From: Solen grandis
Lineage: Eukaryota > Mollusca > Bivalvia > Adapedonta > Solenidae
Assembly (NCBI GenBank): GCA_021229015.1
Contig: CM037792.1
Location: 41,074,543 to 41,138,542, forward strand
DNA length: 64,000 nucleotides
Reading direction: 5' to 3'
The notes beneath the pieces were generated by a model that searched no databases, had not been told where the DNA came from, and saw only the letters and a list, made by a program, of their open reading frames with translations. Below are positions 36,789 through 48,635 of this stretch, in pieces (position 1 is the stretch's first letter; the number at the start of each line of letters is the position of its first letter). A program made the translations under genes and the position numbers.

Positions 36789-37271
36789 CTTCAAAAGAAA
36801 TTAGACAACTTTTTCATCATGGGTTTTACGTAGAATAAAACATTCCAGTGTTTATAGATGTATTCAAATTGACCTACAGGCTGTCTAATAGCTACAATGA
36901 GAAAACAGTCAATGGTTAAGTTCCTTTACCAAGTAAGTTTTAAACAAGAGCACCATGTGTTGATGCTAACACTTGTCTGTTAGATTTTATTTTTTAAAAA
37001 ACATGATAAATTAGGTCAAAATGAACCTAAGAGTTATTGCCCTTAATGTGATAGTGAACTAATATGTGAAGTATTATACCAGTAGTTTTAATAATTTATA
37101 AGTAATAGTCAATGTTTAAAATGTTTATACGATAACTACGACGTTACCAACAACACCAGAGCGATGTAAAGCTAGAAATAAACAACTTGATTTTTGATGA
37201 CTTCTTAATGACTGTATATCCATATCAAGGTAACTCCTTGGTCCCAAGTTTTGACTGGACCCACAACTCAC

Positions 37272-37404
37272 CCCGTCTGCAATCACTGATTTCAGCGTGT
37301 GTTCAAATTTCTTCCGGAAGCGGTAGTACTGGAGAATATCGATAACACCCAGATACAGGTACAGGCGCTCCCCCTTGGCGTTTTTAGCCGGGATACCCCC
37401 TGGC
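37272..37404 (-). CDS. PIP5K1: PIP5K1 exon: GGIPAKN...VIDILQ block
   Basis: 133 nt (TTGCAG acceptor, GGG-GTGAGT donor). It encodes [40 protein letters not shown] and IADG. The usual IID motif reads VID here, a conservative change. The aspartate expected for catalysis is kept, and KK.EH leads into the activation loop. Confidence 0.97.
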
Positions 37405-37558
37405 CTGCAACACGATAGAATCACAATCATGGCAACAGGTGTAACTAGAAATATGACAAATGGTGATAAGCACTTCTAAATCTTGTCTTCATATAATGTG
37501 AGTGTCAGACATGACTGAAGGACAGGACATGGCGAGATATAATGGAATGTGCCGAGTC

Positions 37559-37815
37559 CGATTCCTATATAGCACACACTTCTGTTTGTTGATTGGGTTT
37601 TAACGTCCCATTGACAGTAGTTCAGTCATTTGTAGACTATGTATGATTCCTATATAGCACACACTTCTGTTTGTTGAATGGGTTTTAACGTCCGATTGAC
37701 AGTATTTCAGTCATTTGTAGACTATGTATGATTCCTTTATAGCACACACTTCCGTTTGTTGAATGGGTTTTAACATCCCGTTGACAGTATTTCAGTCATT
37801 TGTAGACTATGTCTG
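37559..37815. repeat. Threefold tandem repeat, unit about 85 bp
   Basis: GATTCCTATATAGCACACAC, TGTTTGTTGAATGGGTTTTA, ACGTCC..TTGACAGTATTT and CAGTCATTTGTAGACTATGT occur three times. Only the last copy continues into the rest of the SINE-like element, so the head was duplicated in place. Confidence 0.88.
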
Positions 37816-37990
37816 TATGAGATAGATGTTGAGCTGCCACACTGTAGCATAATGCCTCAGACAGGTGTGGAGACATGATACAGAACATATTTCACATTAT
37901 CTTGAAAAAAGGGCCAACTAGTCCTGGAACTACCCTTATATCCTGAGCGCCAAACAAGGGAACTCTACTAGTACCATTTTCTAAGAATCT
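37816..37990 (-). repeat. SINE-like repeat body
   Basis: Continues from the triplicated head: GAGATAGATGTTGAGCTGCC, CTGGAACTACCCTTATATCC and AGCGCCAAACAAGG are shared with 47,240-47,420. Confidence 0.65.
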
Positions 37991-38198
37991 GCACTTCTGT
38001 CAAGCAGGGGTATAACAAGTGATGCAAATTAATGCTACATCACAATAAAATAGGTTAAATTGGTTTAGACGGACCAAGTATAGCCTCTGTATAATGATCA
38101 ACTGCTACAAATGAGGGCAAGTGAATGTGAGAAATTAAAACTGCTATGATCAAAATATACAATTTAAGCTGGGCTAAACCATATTAAAATTGGAACTA

Positions 38199-39118
38199 CA
38201 GTAGAAACTCACTTAGCGGGCACCTCAATAATACGGGCAACTTCTAATTACGGACAAATTTCGCGGTCCGGATCGCTTTGCTATATGTTTATTTGCCCGC
38301 AACTCATAATGCGGGCACCTGGCTATTGCGAAATGCGAGCACCATTTTCGGTCCCGATCGTGTTTACATGCAAAATGAACCTAATTAAAGCGGCACCTGT
38401 CCAGAGCGATAACACTTTCGATTTTTTATCTGATGGTTACGTGAAATACTGTCGTAAGTTAGTTAACCAGTCTCAGTATTTTGCAAACCAGTCTGTGTGT
38501 TTCACGCGCCGACATTTGACACTTTCTTTGTTTTGTTAGCAGTACACAAAGAACAAACTGACAACGGTCCAGGTGTTATTGTTTCGAAAATGGGACGTTA
38601 ATGAATCCCTTATCAAAAGCGGTGTGTATGTTTTGTATCTTTTGTCCAATAAATTTAGCAAAGGCATTTAATAACGCTAGTTTTCAATGCATCGTCTATC
38701 ACATCGAAATCAAACTGATGGTAATTAATACTATAATTAAGTATTAGGGACATCTGAGCTACATTTAGTCAATATTCCTACTGAGATAATGGTAAACATG
38801 TACATGTATGATATGATTTCTTTTGCAGCTTTTGTGTTGTTGCATGTTATTTTTATTGTATTTATTTTATATTTCTTTTGTTGTATTTAAATAAAGATAA
38901 AAATAATTATTAAAATGGCTTATTTAATGAGTTATTTGAATAATTAATTGATTACACAAAACTCACGTAACACACACATAACACACAAGTGTAGGGTTGA
39001 TGTGTCAAAGGGACATAATCCCTTTTGACTTTGTGAAACCTTGCTATTAAGGCCAAATTTCAAATTAAGGCCACTCGTGCCCGATCCCACTCGTGGCCTT
39101 AATAGTGAGGTTCCACTG
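38199..39118. mobile_element. pogo/Tigger-like non-autonomous DNA transposon
   Basis: A 920-bp element with CAGTAGAAACTCAC at the left and GTGAGGTTCCACTG at the right, an imperfect inverted repeat flanked by TA on both sides. The inner ends both hold runs such as GCGGGCACC and GGCCACTCGTG. No transposase ORF. CAGT-starting ends with TA duplication are typical of pogo/Tigger elements. It lies in the intron between two PIP5K1 exons. Confidence 0.75.
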
Positions 39119-39361
39119 TATACATCTGAAAACTGTTTTCCACTTGCTCAAAAGTGTTAATTCTTCAACAAAGTTTTAAATTGTGTTTTGGGTATTGTTT
39201 CATACAAGGATTTAAGGCCAAGTCTTTTTTTTTGTAACATTTATGTAAACATAGTACCTAGAATGGTTTCAAAAAAGCTTTAAGAAACAGAAAATAAAGA
39301 GAAATCATGTACAAAATGATTTCTCCTTTTTTTTAAGCAGGGAAGTTTGTCAGTTACTTAC

Positions 39362-39479
39362 GGAATGTCCTCGTCATCAAACTCCTCTAACATCTCTCCT
39401 ACCTCAACCTGTATAGACTCCATGGGAGTGGAATATTGTGTCACCTTGGTTCGGATGGATTTCCCGCGCGCTAGACCCA
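39362..39479 (-). CDS. PIP5K1: PIP5K1 exon: STPMESIQ linker
   Basis: 118 nt (TTACAG acceptor, ATTCC-GTAAGT donor). It encodes GLARGKSIRTKVTQYSTPME, SIQVEVGEMLEEFDDEDIP. The YST.MESIQ segment is shared with vertebrate type I enzymes; the acidic run after it is poorly conserved. Phases match on both sides. Confidence 0.92.
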
Positions 39480-39894
39480 CTGTAATTCAACATACATCAT
39501 CAGATAACCACCGACTGCTGATTACGCTACTCTCCAAACATCACCTGTGGGTTTTTTCACTGCCACTTTGTCATTAAGATTAAAAGCCAATACAGTAAGC
39601 TGATGCAGAATAACCTGTCCTGCCTGATATTAACTAATCTGAATGCTCATATAGTAATATCCAATATCCTATGTAATATATCCCCCACCATTGATGTTTT
39701 TACCTCCACATGGAGAGTATCCAAGATATAAATGTCACTTTGATTGGCTTATAGATGATCATGCTAAAACGGGTAATAACTTCAACCCTTCTGGCTGAAA
39801 ATCCCACAGTTGATGAATGGAGAGTAACATAACAAATTTACCACAAATGTCAGATGATCATCATATTTTCTTCCTGCAAGTTATTTGACAGAAA

Positions 39895-40130
39895 AAAAAA
39901 TCTATTTTTAGCAAGAGTGACCTTGACCCTGTCATCCTGAAAATCAATCCCAATCTTCCTCTTCCCATAAGGTATCTACCTACCAAGTATGAAACCTGTA
40001 TTTCTTTTCTTACAGGAGATATTCAAAAGAAACAAAATGTTTGACACTAACCCACCCCAAAAAAGTACCAAATTCTAATATAAACCAGGATTTCTGTTAA
40101 AAACCTGATTAAAAACTATGAGAAAACCAA
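39895..40130. repeat. Dispersed repeat, second copy of the 18.0-18.4 kb family
   Basis: Aligns with 18,090-18,395 through GTGACCTTGACCCTGTC, CTTCCTCTTCCCATAAGGTA, AAATGTTTGACA and a closing ACCAGGATTTCTGTTAAAAA. A short third piece is at 40,660-40,710. Confidence 0.75.
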
Positions 40131-41149
40131 GTATGAAAATCACAGAAAAATAGGGTAAAAATAAGGAATTATTTTAGAAACACATGTTTCCTTTGCACTT
40201 ATTTGCATTTTTTTTTCTCCATTATCTCACATTAGGACACTTGAATATTTTAGGTGACGGGTAACTTGCTTCTACAGTAACTTGTAAGTATAGCATCTGT
40301 AAAAATATTTAATTTACATGTCTATCAATTTACAAATTTCACTCACATTTTGGGAGTGTGCAAGTGCTAAATTTGAGCCTTGGATGTCAAAAATGGAATG
40401 AAGTTTGTTGACCTTTCCACATTTTGTCACGTAAATATTTAAGCCAACTTTAAATTTTGCTAGGAGATTATTTTTTTACAATTAAAACAAGGTCAACTGC
40501 TCAAAAACAGTATCACAAACAAATCAGTGTTTCTTTTGTATTAACTAGGTCAACCAGTGATCACATGGTATCCCAATGCAGCTATTGGATAATCTGACAA
40601 TTTAATTTGAATATGTCTGTATACTTTGGAAAGGTCCATTATATAAAAGTCAAAAATGATCACTGTTAAGGTAACCCCTCCATCATTAAATTTATAATCA
40701 AGGTCCTTCAAATGCATAAAAACACTTCAGCGCAGATATGAGTATCCACCGACTTGGGAGTTACAGGCTCTTCTGCTCAAAGTCTCAAAAGGCTTGCATG
40801 TACTATAAAATTTCCTAGATCACTTGATGGACCATGATCACGATTAAGTAATGGATGGATTACCTTAAAATCCATTTAGGACTGACTTCGAATACTCAGT
40901 CAGACTGAGATTTATTAATGATTTAAAAAAAGTAATGTCCAACACCATGATAAATATTACAAAACATGCATTATAGTTTTTTAATTAATTAATATTTTAT
41001 AATTAATTAATTCACAATATATAATTATTATTACATTGTAAGATAATTAATGGTGTATTATTCACCTGACAAAGATGAATATTTCCAAGAAAAAAATATT
41101 TTTTGCTAGAAAACAAAATTTAATATGTATATGAATAAATTTTTATAAA
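40131..41149. other. Intron sequence, mostly unassigned
   Basis: A/T-rich. Includes the short dispersed-repeat piece at 40,660-40,710 and an AATTAATTAA-rich stretch near 40,980. No exon seen. Confidence 0.4.
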
Positions 41150-41386
41150 GACCCTTTCCCTCATAGAGGAAACCATCAATAGACCTATGCGAATAGCATA
41201 AAACCTGATCAGCCTGCGGTAACTCGCAGCTGATCAGGTTTTATGCTGTTGCTGATCCTCAGTGGTCTGGAAATGAGGACTTTATAATTAAATTTGGTAA
41301 GGTTTAACTGTGGTTTTCTGCAGATCAGGCTTTATGTGGTACCTATTGAGTGCGTCAAAATGAGTCTATATGAGGGAAAGGGTTAA
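41150..41386. mobile_element. TTAA-type palindromic MITE, opposite orientation
   Basis: CCCTTTCCCTCATAGAGGA at the left (TTAA decayed to AAGA), GAGGGAAAGGGTTAA at the right. The central stem has lost bases (GCCTGCGGTAACTCGCAGC). Confidence 0.9.
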
Positions 41387-41930
41387 TTATACAAAAAGAA
41401 TATATCTATATATATTGTATATATTGAGGCAGATTAGTAGATATGACCAAAATATCAAAACTTGATAAACATAGATAAAAAAGTTATACTAGCCAAACTA
41501 ACATATAATGCATAGTATGATAAAAGTGCTATGTAACTGAGGTATGATAATGCTGACACCCATTTGTCCTTGATTGCTTTATTGGAAAACTAACAGAATA
41601 AGTAGTCTGCTTTCAATTCAAATCCTGAATTGCTTTATTGAAATATTGGCTTTGTATCTGGTGAATAATAAAATATGTTTAAACTTATAATTCCTCATCC
41701 AAAATTAAATTTCATAAAATTGCTTTTTTTTTCTTTTTTTTTTTTGACATGCCAAAAATAATACTGCTAATGTATTCATGTTTATTTCCTTTTTTCATAT
41801 GGAGACATTTACCTAATTACAGACAGAGGATGACTCTATGACCCCCTTCCCCAACCCCAAAGTGCAGAAGGGACACTCTGGTAGAAGTGTCTCACATGAA
41901 AAATCCCAAGTAACTAGACTTTGATTAAAC
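41387..41930. other. Intron sequence, nothing recognised
   Basis: A/T-rich, no exon or organised repeat. Confidence 0.4.
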
Positions 41931-41937
41931 ACAAATC

Positions 41938-42390
41938 AATCAGCCTACCTTTCTATCTAGCTAGCAATATATCGTCATTCATTTAACATCAGGAAAGTGT
42001 CAGTACTAGATAACAACATCATCTGTATGTATATTATACGTTTCCCATTGATATTTGAATACTTCAAAGTGAAAACTTACCCCTCCAATTAACTTTTTTC
42101 AGTTTTGAGAAGCTACCTTAGATTTGATACCAAAATCAGTTTGAGAAGCTAGATTAAAGATTTGATACCAAAATCAGTTTTGAGAAGCTAAATTAGAGAT
42201 TTGATACCAAAATCAGTCTATCTATCAACTCTTTTAACTAGCTAGCTATCTATATATGCATGAATTTATCTATTTGATTAACATAAGGACTGTATCAGTA
42301 CTAAATCACAATATCTTATGAATATACATATCCTTTTGACAAACTCATTTCCCCTTGATATATATGGAAAACTTGAAAGTACAAACCTTT
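41938..42390. repeat. Diverged direct duplication with a 44-bp tandem inside
   Basis: CAGTACTAGATAACAACATC...TTTCCCATTGATATTTGAA (41,938-42,090) is echoed by CAGTACTAAATCACAATATC...TTTCCCCTTGATATATATG (42,215-42,390). Between them, 42,100-42,212, are three copies of GAGAAGCTA plus GATTTGATACCAAAATCAGT. Confidence 0.8.
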
Positions 42391-42867
42391 CTCAACAATA
42401 GTTATATTGAGAATACCATTTAAATGTCCAGTTTTCAAAATTTGATATGTCCAAGAATAGTTCATGCAATGTTTTAAGTGTACAGTTTATAAAAACATTC
42501 TGACATACTGTAAGACATTAAGAAACATTCTCCAACGCAGGAGATCTCGCAAATATCTCTGCCACAGTGAGTTGAAAAATAGTTGAGTTACTGTTAACTC
42601 AAAGGTAATCAATAGCGGGGCTTTTGGTACACACATTGGTCACATGGCAGCTCAGTGTGGCAGTCAATGATGCGGAACCAATCCACTGCGCTGGAGTCTG
42701 ATTAAGGAAGTGTTGACCATGTTCTGCCATGGTTTTTACGGTTAGAGACATGGGTCATGTGAGAGGGTAATGATTGGTTAGTGATTAATCAACATCGTGT
42801 GGATTTGCTCCTTACCAAAATTTAAATAAATTTTACCAGATTTAAATAAATAGATATCTCAAGTTTT

Positions 42868-43100
42868 TGTGGAGCAGTTGTCAAGTGGCAGGACACATAC
42901 TTTGGGATCAAGAGGTTCCCAGATCGAGTCCCATCAGGAACACTGCTCATTTCCTTGAGCAGGAAATAAAACTCACATTGCTTCATTTCACCAAAGTGTA
43001 AATGGGTACTTGAGAGGGCAGTTTAGTGGGCTGCCATAAGTGAAGGGGAAGACACCCCAGGGAGATCTATAGACGGATACTAGAAGCCCGATGACCAGGG
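42868..43100 (+). repeat. tRNA-derived SINE, plus strand
   Basis: GGAGCAGTTGTCAAGTGGC resembles an A box region, and AGATCGAGTCCC at 42,920-42,931 fits a B box. The body continues to CAGGGAGATCTATAGACGG. Pol III-type head plus unrelated tail indicates a SINE rather than a tRNA gene. Confidence 0.65.
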
Positions 43101-43289
43101 GTAAAAAACCCAATTTTAAATAACCCAGTTTTTAATTCATGAACATATCAATTAAGATTAACAAATTTTGAATTTTTTTTTAATTAAAAATTTTTATTCA
43201 AATTGCTTAATGACTAATCTCAATGAATATCCCAAATTTGAATAAATTCATATTTCATAAATCCTCTCATCTCAATTTAAAATAATATC

Positions 43290-43527
43290 TTAACCCTTTC
43301 CCTCATATAGACTCATTTTGACGCCCTCAATAGGTACCACAAAAGCCTGATCTGCAGAAAACCACAGTTAAACCTTACCAAATTTAATTACAAAATCCTC
43401 ATTTCCAGACCACTGAGGAGCAGCGAACAACATAAAAACAGATCAGCCTGCGAGTTACCAGGCTGATCTGGTTTTATGTTGTTTGCATAGGTCTTTTCAT
43501 GGTTTCCTCTATGAGGGAAAGGGTTAA
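43290..43527. mobile_element. TTAA-type palindromic MITE, full length
   Basis: Both TTAA flanks present. The stem has changed on both arms (GCGAACAACATAAAAACAG and TTTTATGTTGTTTGCAT), keeping partial pairing. It lies in the intron next to the 43,862 exon. Confidence 0.92.
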
Positions 43528-43861
43528 TAATATCTAAATGACTAAATGAATAAAACAAATAAATGGTACTGATAAAATTAAAATAAGTTCTGCTCTCTTT
43601 CCCCAAGGCTCTCCCCTTGTTTTTTTTTTGTTTTGTTTTTTCAGATTATCAGTTCATGAAATAAAAGAAAAACTGGACTTTTAGTTGTCCTAAGTGACCT
43701 AATTCAAAGATGAAAGGAATCTTTTTTTTTTATTTTTCACATTAACAACAATAAAAACTCCTAATGCCTGAACACCCAAAACATCTGTAACCATGACAAC
43801 ACGGGACCATTTCCATAGTGATATTAGTGATGTTAGTATAGACCTCCACCTCTGGGTTTAC

Positions 43862-43943
43862 CGTCTCCCGGTTCCGATATGTGGGTCCCCATGGAGCTTC
43901 CTAGACCATCGCTGGTACCCGCTCCATCATTTGGTGCCTGGCT
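43862..43943 (-). CDS. PIP5K1: PIP5K1 exon: linker after MDYSL
   Basis: 82 nt (TCTACAG acceptor, GACG-GTAAAC donor) ending in phase 1, which matches the next exon. It encodes SQAPNDGAGTSDGLGSSMGT and HISEPGD, a Gly/Ser-rich linker. This region is variable in length and sequence in the family, so the exon is supported by splice sites and phase rather than similarity. Confidence 0.85.
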
Positions 43944-44300
43944 CTGTAGAGAGGGAGACATAACATTGAACCGGGAACCAGGCAAACTATATCTTTTTTT
44001 TTTAAATGAACTCTTCCTGGCCTTATTTTGCAAAATCTCTGCATTTTTCAGTGAACTGGAATATTTTCTTCTTCCAAAAAAGAAAGTTTCATGGGCTCAC
44101 ATCTTTGATTTTGATAAGAAAAAAAAATTTAGTATTTAACACTGCTTTAAATGCGAGGCCTGTGCTTGAAATTCCTACAAATTTGCAGATTCTAACAGAC
44201 TGAAAAAAACATTAACTTAAAACAATATCAAGCTTTAAAATATTATTTGCAAATTTAAAAGTATTCAACCAACAAAGCCATTCTATCAAATGATACTTAC

Positions 44301-44378
44301 TCGTTCCCGTTTTGCTTGGTCCAGATTGTGAATACCTACTAGCAAACTATAGTCCATGATTTTGAAGCTTTCTAAAAC
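44301..44378 (-). CDS. PIP5K1: PIP5K1 exon: MDYSL motif
   Basis: 78 nt, 26 codons, phase 0 (CTGCAG acceptor, CGA-GTAAGT donor). It encodes [20 protein letters not shown] then QAKRER. MDYSLL..GIH is the PIPK signature that contributes a metal/phosphate-handling aspartate. Confidence 0.97.
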
Positions 44379-44474
44379 CTGCAGAAGACAAGTTTTCATG
44401 TAAATATATATTCATGGATAGTTTTGTTATTTTGAGAAAAAAAATAATAACATGATATTCCTTGTAAGAAAACT

Positions 44475-44735
44475 TTTGTTGTTAAGAAAGAAAAACAGAG
44501 ATATAGGCAGAGAGAGAGAGAGAAACAGACATACAAGAAAGAGGGGTCACAAAAAGAGAGAGAGAGAGAGATAAAGGTATAGAGAGAGAGAGGAGAAGAA
44601 ACAAGACTTACAAGAGAAAGAGGAAGGGTTCACAAAGAGAGAGAGAAAGAGGGTCACAGACAAAGACAGAGAGACCCAGAGAAAGAGAGAGGTAACAGAC
44701 AAAGGCGAAGATAGAGAGAGAAAGACAGCAAGATA
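44475..44735. repeat. GA-rich purine tract
   Basis: Runs of GAGAGAGA mixed with AAACAGAC and GGTCACA over about 260 bp, immediately downstream of the DLKGS exon donor. On the PIP5K1 transcript this is a CU-rich stretch, which could bind polypyrimidine-tract proteins. Confidence 0.9.
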
Positions 44736-44805
44736 AACAAGAACATTTTGCCCTATGGTTTTCCCACCAATAAACACCACAAGACACACAGACGGACAAA
44801 CGTAC

Positions 44806-45045
44806 CCTACAGTCCCGCTGTATAGTCTTCACCAGGGCGTCGTAAGTCTCCTTCTCCAGCAGCAGACCTTCTGGGTGTGTATCCATAAAGTCCAGGTCCT
44901 TCAGCGTCGGCGAGCTCTTCGCCCGCTCGCTTTTGGATGCCTTGCGCTTGAAGGTGCTACCTTTAAGGTCGTATTTTTCGTGCATCTTGACGGTTGATGG
45001 AAGAATGTTGTTCATGACGACAAATCGAATGTTCTTGCCACCACA
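44806..45045 (-). CDS. PIP5K1: PIP5K1 exon: DLKGS catalytic motif
   Basis: 240 nt, 80 codons, phase 0 (CCAG acceptor, AGG-GTACGT donor). It reads [20 protein letters not shown], then [20 protein letters not shown], then [20 protein letters not shown] and ends QRDCR. The DLKGS lysine belongs to the PIPK catalytic site. The intron immediately downstream starts with a GA-rich tract of about 260 bp, so coding sequence stops at the donor. Confidence 0.97.
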
Positions 45046-45539
45046 CTGGTTGTATAAAATTGTATAAGATAATTCTATATGTTTTTCAAATTTTTCAGCA
45101 TGATTATATTAGTATTACAGTTTTCACTATATAAGATATTTTTCAGTTTTTACCACATGAGATATATTTCATTTCTCAAAATGTAAGATATTTTTCACTG
45201 TTTTCACCATATAGATATTTTTAAGATTTAAGACTTCGCAGTTAACCATGGATATGCTTTGCATATATTAACTTATATTGCTTAAGTTATTATGGCAGTT
45301 AATATTTTTAACATTTAAATTTTCATGAGATAAAAAGGGAATCCCAATTCCAAACCAAGGATGGATTGGACATTAGGTGTAAAAGATGTTGTATGTGATA
45401 GGGAATGGGGTCACTCATTCAGGTGCATGAATTTAACAGGAGCTATGATACTTCAGTCCAATCAGTGTACAATAGATTAAAGTTTAAACTTACTAATAAA
45501 AGAATTCTATTATTACTGCCTTATGCTAAAACAACATAC

Positions 45540-45599
45540 CTGGTAACAGTATAAGCCATAAAACTTTGGTAGCAGTGTCCGTGGATTCTGGTTAAGATT
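45540..45599 (-). CDS. PIP5K1: PIP5K1 exon: 60-nt NLNQNP...YCYQ exon
   Basis: Exactly 20 codons, phase 0 at both ends (GACAG acceptor, CAG-GTATGT donor). The encoded [16 protein letters not shown] matches the conserved family block between the IIK and DLKGS motifs. Confidence 0.96.
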
Positions 45600-45674
45600 C
45601 TGTCGAGAGAGAAAAAGAAAGTTTCATGCTTTTTGTAAAATCATTGAAAAATACACACATCATTACCTGACTTG

Positions 45675-45926
45675 ACTTGACTATTTGAGTTTACTGTCGC
45701 TTCGACAGTATTTCAGTCATATAGCGACGTCCAGCTAATTACAGGTGTAGGTAGACCCCGAATGCATGGAGGAATCTGGGTAGAACCACCGACCTACCAC
45801 AAGCCAGCTGGAAGTCTTCCTCACATGAAAATCCGAATGACCTTGCCAGGATTCGAACCCACGCGAGTGAGGGGCTGAGTGAGCGTTAAAGTCAGTGACT
45901 TTACCCTCTCGGCCACGGAAGCCCCC
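45675..45926 (-). repeat. tRNA-derived SINE, minus strand
   Basis: On the minus strand the head reads GTGGCCGAGAGGG (A box, 45,916-45,904) and GGGTTCGAATCC (B box, 45,860-45,849). The body holds CACATG..AAGACTTCC and a tail ending in ACTGTCGAAGCGACAG. The head is Ser/Leu-tRNA-like but the downstream body rules out a tRNA gene. Related copies: 47,615-47,775 and 63,545-63,750. Confidence 0.85.
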
Positions 45927-46450
45927 ACATCATTACTACTATACATGTTTATTGTTGCTATAGCGACATTATAAATTTTATCTTATGTCATCAGTAATAC
46001 ATGTACTGTCATTTTTGGAAAGGGAGAAAATATATGAAACTTTCATAAATTGCAAATCAAAATGAACAACTTTTCTTGCTACTTTTGCACCAATTGTGTA
46101 AAATTACTGTTACTCAAACATATTTAACTACAGTTAAGGGTCTTTTTCTAGTGGGGCTAAAGTAACCCCTTTATATGTAAAAAAGAGACAATTTTTCTTA
46201 ATACTTTTGGGTTGTTAAAAATTTGAGGGTTAAAATGGGCAATTTTGTGCATCTTTGAGGTCCCTGTGAAAAATAAAAACATTTCTTACACATGATTTCA
46301 CAACTTATACAAGTCCCTCATGATGTTTCCAGTACCAGCATGTTGGACCAGTACTCTGCATCACTGAAGCTCATCATTTGACAGCTTTCTGATCCATAGT
46401 ATAACACTACTTCTGAACCATGAAGCAAACTTCAGTTGACCAATAGCAAC

Positions 46451-46689
46451 TTAACCCTTTCCCTCATAGAGGACACCATGAAAAGACCTATGCGAACAGC
46501 ATAAAACCAGATCAGACTGCGAGTAACTCGCAGGCTGATCAGGTTTTATGCTGTTCGCTGCTCCTCAGTGGTCTGGATATGATTTTGTAATTAAATTTGG
46601 TAAGGTTTAACTGTGGTTTTCTGCAGATTAGGCTTTATGTGATACCCATTGAGTGCGTCAAAATGAGTCTATATGAGGGAAAGGGTTAA
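46451..46689. mobile_element. TTAA-type palindromic MITE, opposite orientation
   Basis: TTAACCCTTTCCCTCATAG to GAGGGAAAGGGTTAA, with a hairpin arm CAGATCAGACTGCGAGTAAC. Intronic in PIP5K1. Confidence 0.92.
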
Positions 46690-47008
46690 CACAATTTGTA
46701 ATAAAATATTTTAGTTTCAGAAGACTGAGGATTCGCAGAAAAGCAGGGATATAAAGTTCTTAAAATTATCCCTGGCCCTTTCTTGCACTTCCCAAAGCTA
46801 AGATAGTAAATCAAGTGAAAAACAAAGAAATGCTCTGTTTTTCAATAGCCCTGCATTAAGGTCATGGCCGGATGGCTAGTGTCATTGACAACCCATTTTA
46901 AAGTAAAATTGTATTAATGACCCCAAAATTTGTCTATATATTTCAAGAGATTATTTGACTCCAAATTGAAAAAGCAAGTGAAAACCCTGCAAAGTTTCCA
47001 CTACTTAC

Positions 47009-47161
47009 CATGTAGTACCCTGGCAGTAATTTCTGCAAGAAGCCAGCTTCTTTATGTTGTGCAGTTTTGATAATGAACTCATCATCAGCGGAAATGTAGA
47101 ATATACTCCCTCCAGCACCAGGGTTTGACAGTTCATTCATGGCTTCATCACACAGAGAGAG
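47009..47161 (-). CDS. PIP5K1: PIP5K1 exon: IIK nucleotide-binding motif
   Basis: 153 nt, 51 codons, phase 0. It reads [40 protein letters not shown] and [11 protein letters not shown]. The SNPGA.GS glycine-rich stretch and the lysine of IIKT form the ATP-binding site in PIP kinases. Acceptor TTGCAG, donor GTAAGT. Confidence 0.97.
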
Positions 47162-47205
47162 CTGCAAGGTATTTCACTTAATATCTTTTTACTGTTAATT
47201 TTGTT

Positions 47206-47490
47206 TGGTTTAACATTTCATCAACAGAAATTCCGCCATTTGGAAACTATGTCTACTTGAGACAGATATAGTGCTGCCACACAGCAGTATCACACCGTAG
47301 ACATGTGGCATGATACTATACCCAGTCACATTATCCTGACTGTGACATCGGGGCCAAGAAGTACTGGAACTACCCTTATATGCTAAGCTCCAAGCAAGAA
47401 AGCTATATCAGTATCATTTTTTAGGACTTTGGTATGTTGCAGCCTGGGATCGAACTCTGGACCTCCAGCTCTAACCACTCCAGAATAGTT
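47206..47490 (-). repeat. SINE-like repeat with possible B box
   Basis: Shares its body with 37,816-37,990. The minus strand reads CCAGAGTTCGATCCCAGGC, a B-box-like match near 47,450. A box is unclear. Confidence 0.65.
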
Positions 47491-47614
47491 ATAAATCTAT
47501 TCATCTATTAGACGGTCAGCAGAGTAACAGATAAACAGCCTATTTGTGTAATTAATTTTGGAAAAAAATTTGATTTCACGTAACTTTGTCAAAAAAAAAA
47601 ATTAATTGCTATTG

Positions 47615-47775
47615 GTGTTCACAATCACCGTGACAGTATTTCACTCATAGAACGACATCCAACTATAAAGAGGAGGAGGAAGGCCCAAGTCCACAAGGGG
47701 GCTGGGTAGAACGAACAACCTACAGCAAGCCAAATGAAGGGCTTCCTCGCATGATAAATCTAAGTGACTCTGAAT
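47615..47775 (-). repeat. Decayed copy of the 45.7-kb SINE
   Basis: Shares GACAGTATTTCA.TCATA, GACATCCAACTA, GGGCTGGGTAGAAC.A, CAACCTAC.GCAAGCCA and CTTCCTCGCATGA. The tRNA-like head is missing. Confidence 0.7.
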
Positions 47776-47886
47776 ATTCATGGAATGATCCCTTGAACTG
47801 ACCTATGTACAAAAACACTCCGTAGAGAATCATAATAATGATTTACATCAACTCAAATATTCTTGGGTTAAACTGGATCCACTTAC

Positions 47887-48004
47887 CATGAAGTCGTCGG
47901 GTTGAATGTTGAACAGTTCTCGGAAATATCGGAAAGCTAGAGGGGCGTACGTTTTGAATCGGAAGTCACTGTAGTGATGTGCTGGTGATATGTTGCTTCC
48001 TTCA
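47887..48004 (-). CDS. PIP5K1: PIP5K1 exon: EGSN ... DFRFKTYAP block
   Basis: 118 nt. The first base completes the serine codon of FFPS, followed by [20 protein letters not shown] and [19 protein letters not shown]. This is among the most conserved parts of the family. Donor ATG-GTAAGT is consensus. Confidence 0.97.
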
Positions 48005-48393
48005 CTGTTAAGTAAATGACACAGGGCTCAGTATATAACTGAAACTTTCCATGGGTAAAATAATAGTTCAGACCTGTGATATTATTACAGGCCAACATTA
48101 TGCTGACTGGAGTTCAGAAAAATATGTGGCTTTGTTTGCAATACAGTTTGTAACAGTTACCCTAGTTATGAAGGAGAAACAATCCTTTTGAGACAGGACT
48201 TAATTTTTCATTTTCAAACCATGTCATCCAATAGATTAATGTTGTAATATAATTCTAATACAGTCTGACATATTGCATAAGCATTGACCCCAAAAATAAG
48301 TGTGTTAGTTGCACTACCAACACTTTTAACATTGGGTAAATAGAAAAGTTTATTTACAAAGTAAGTTTACCTACCAGAAACAAGATGTGTTCA

Positions 48394-48635
48394 TTAACCC
48401 TTTCCCTCATATATACTCATTTTGACGCACTCAATAGGTACCACATAAAGCCTGATCTGCAGAAAGCCAAACTAAAACCTTACCAAATTTCATTGTAAAA
48501 TCCTCATTACCAGACGACTGAGGAGCAGCGAACAGCATAAAACCTGATCAGCCTGCGAGTTACTCGCAGGCTGATCTGGTTTTATGCTGTTCGCATAGGT
48601 CTTTTCATGGTTTCCTCTATGAGGGAAAGGGTTAA
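48394..48635. mobile_element. TTAA-type palindromic MITE, full length
   Basis: TTAACCCTTTCCCTCATAT to GAGGGAAAGGGTTAA. Carries GAAAGCCAAACTAAAACC in place of GAAAACCACAGTTAAACC, a subfamily marker shared with 49,087 and, in reverse, 52,431. Confidence 0.93.

Noticed and set aside
45849..45916. tRNA gene at the A/B boxes
   Set aside because: No acceptor-stem pairing was found at the proper distance. The tRNA-like head continues into a shared body seen at 63,545, so it is a SINE.
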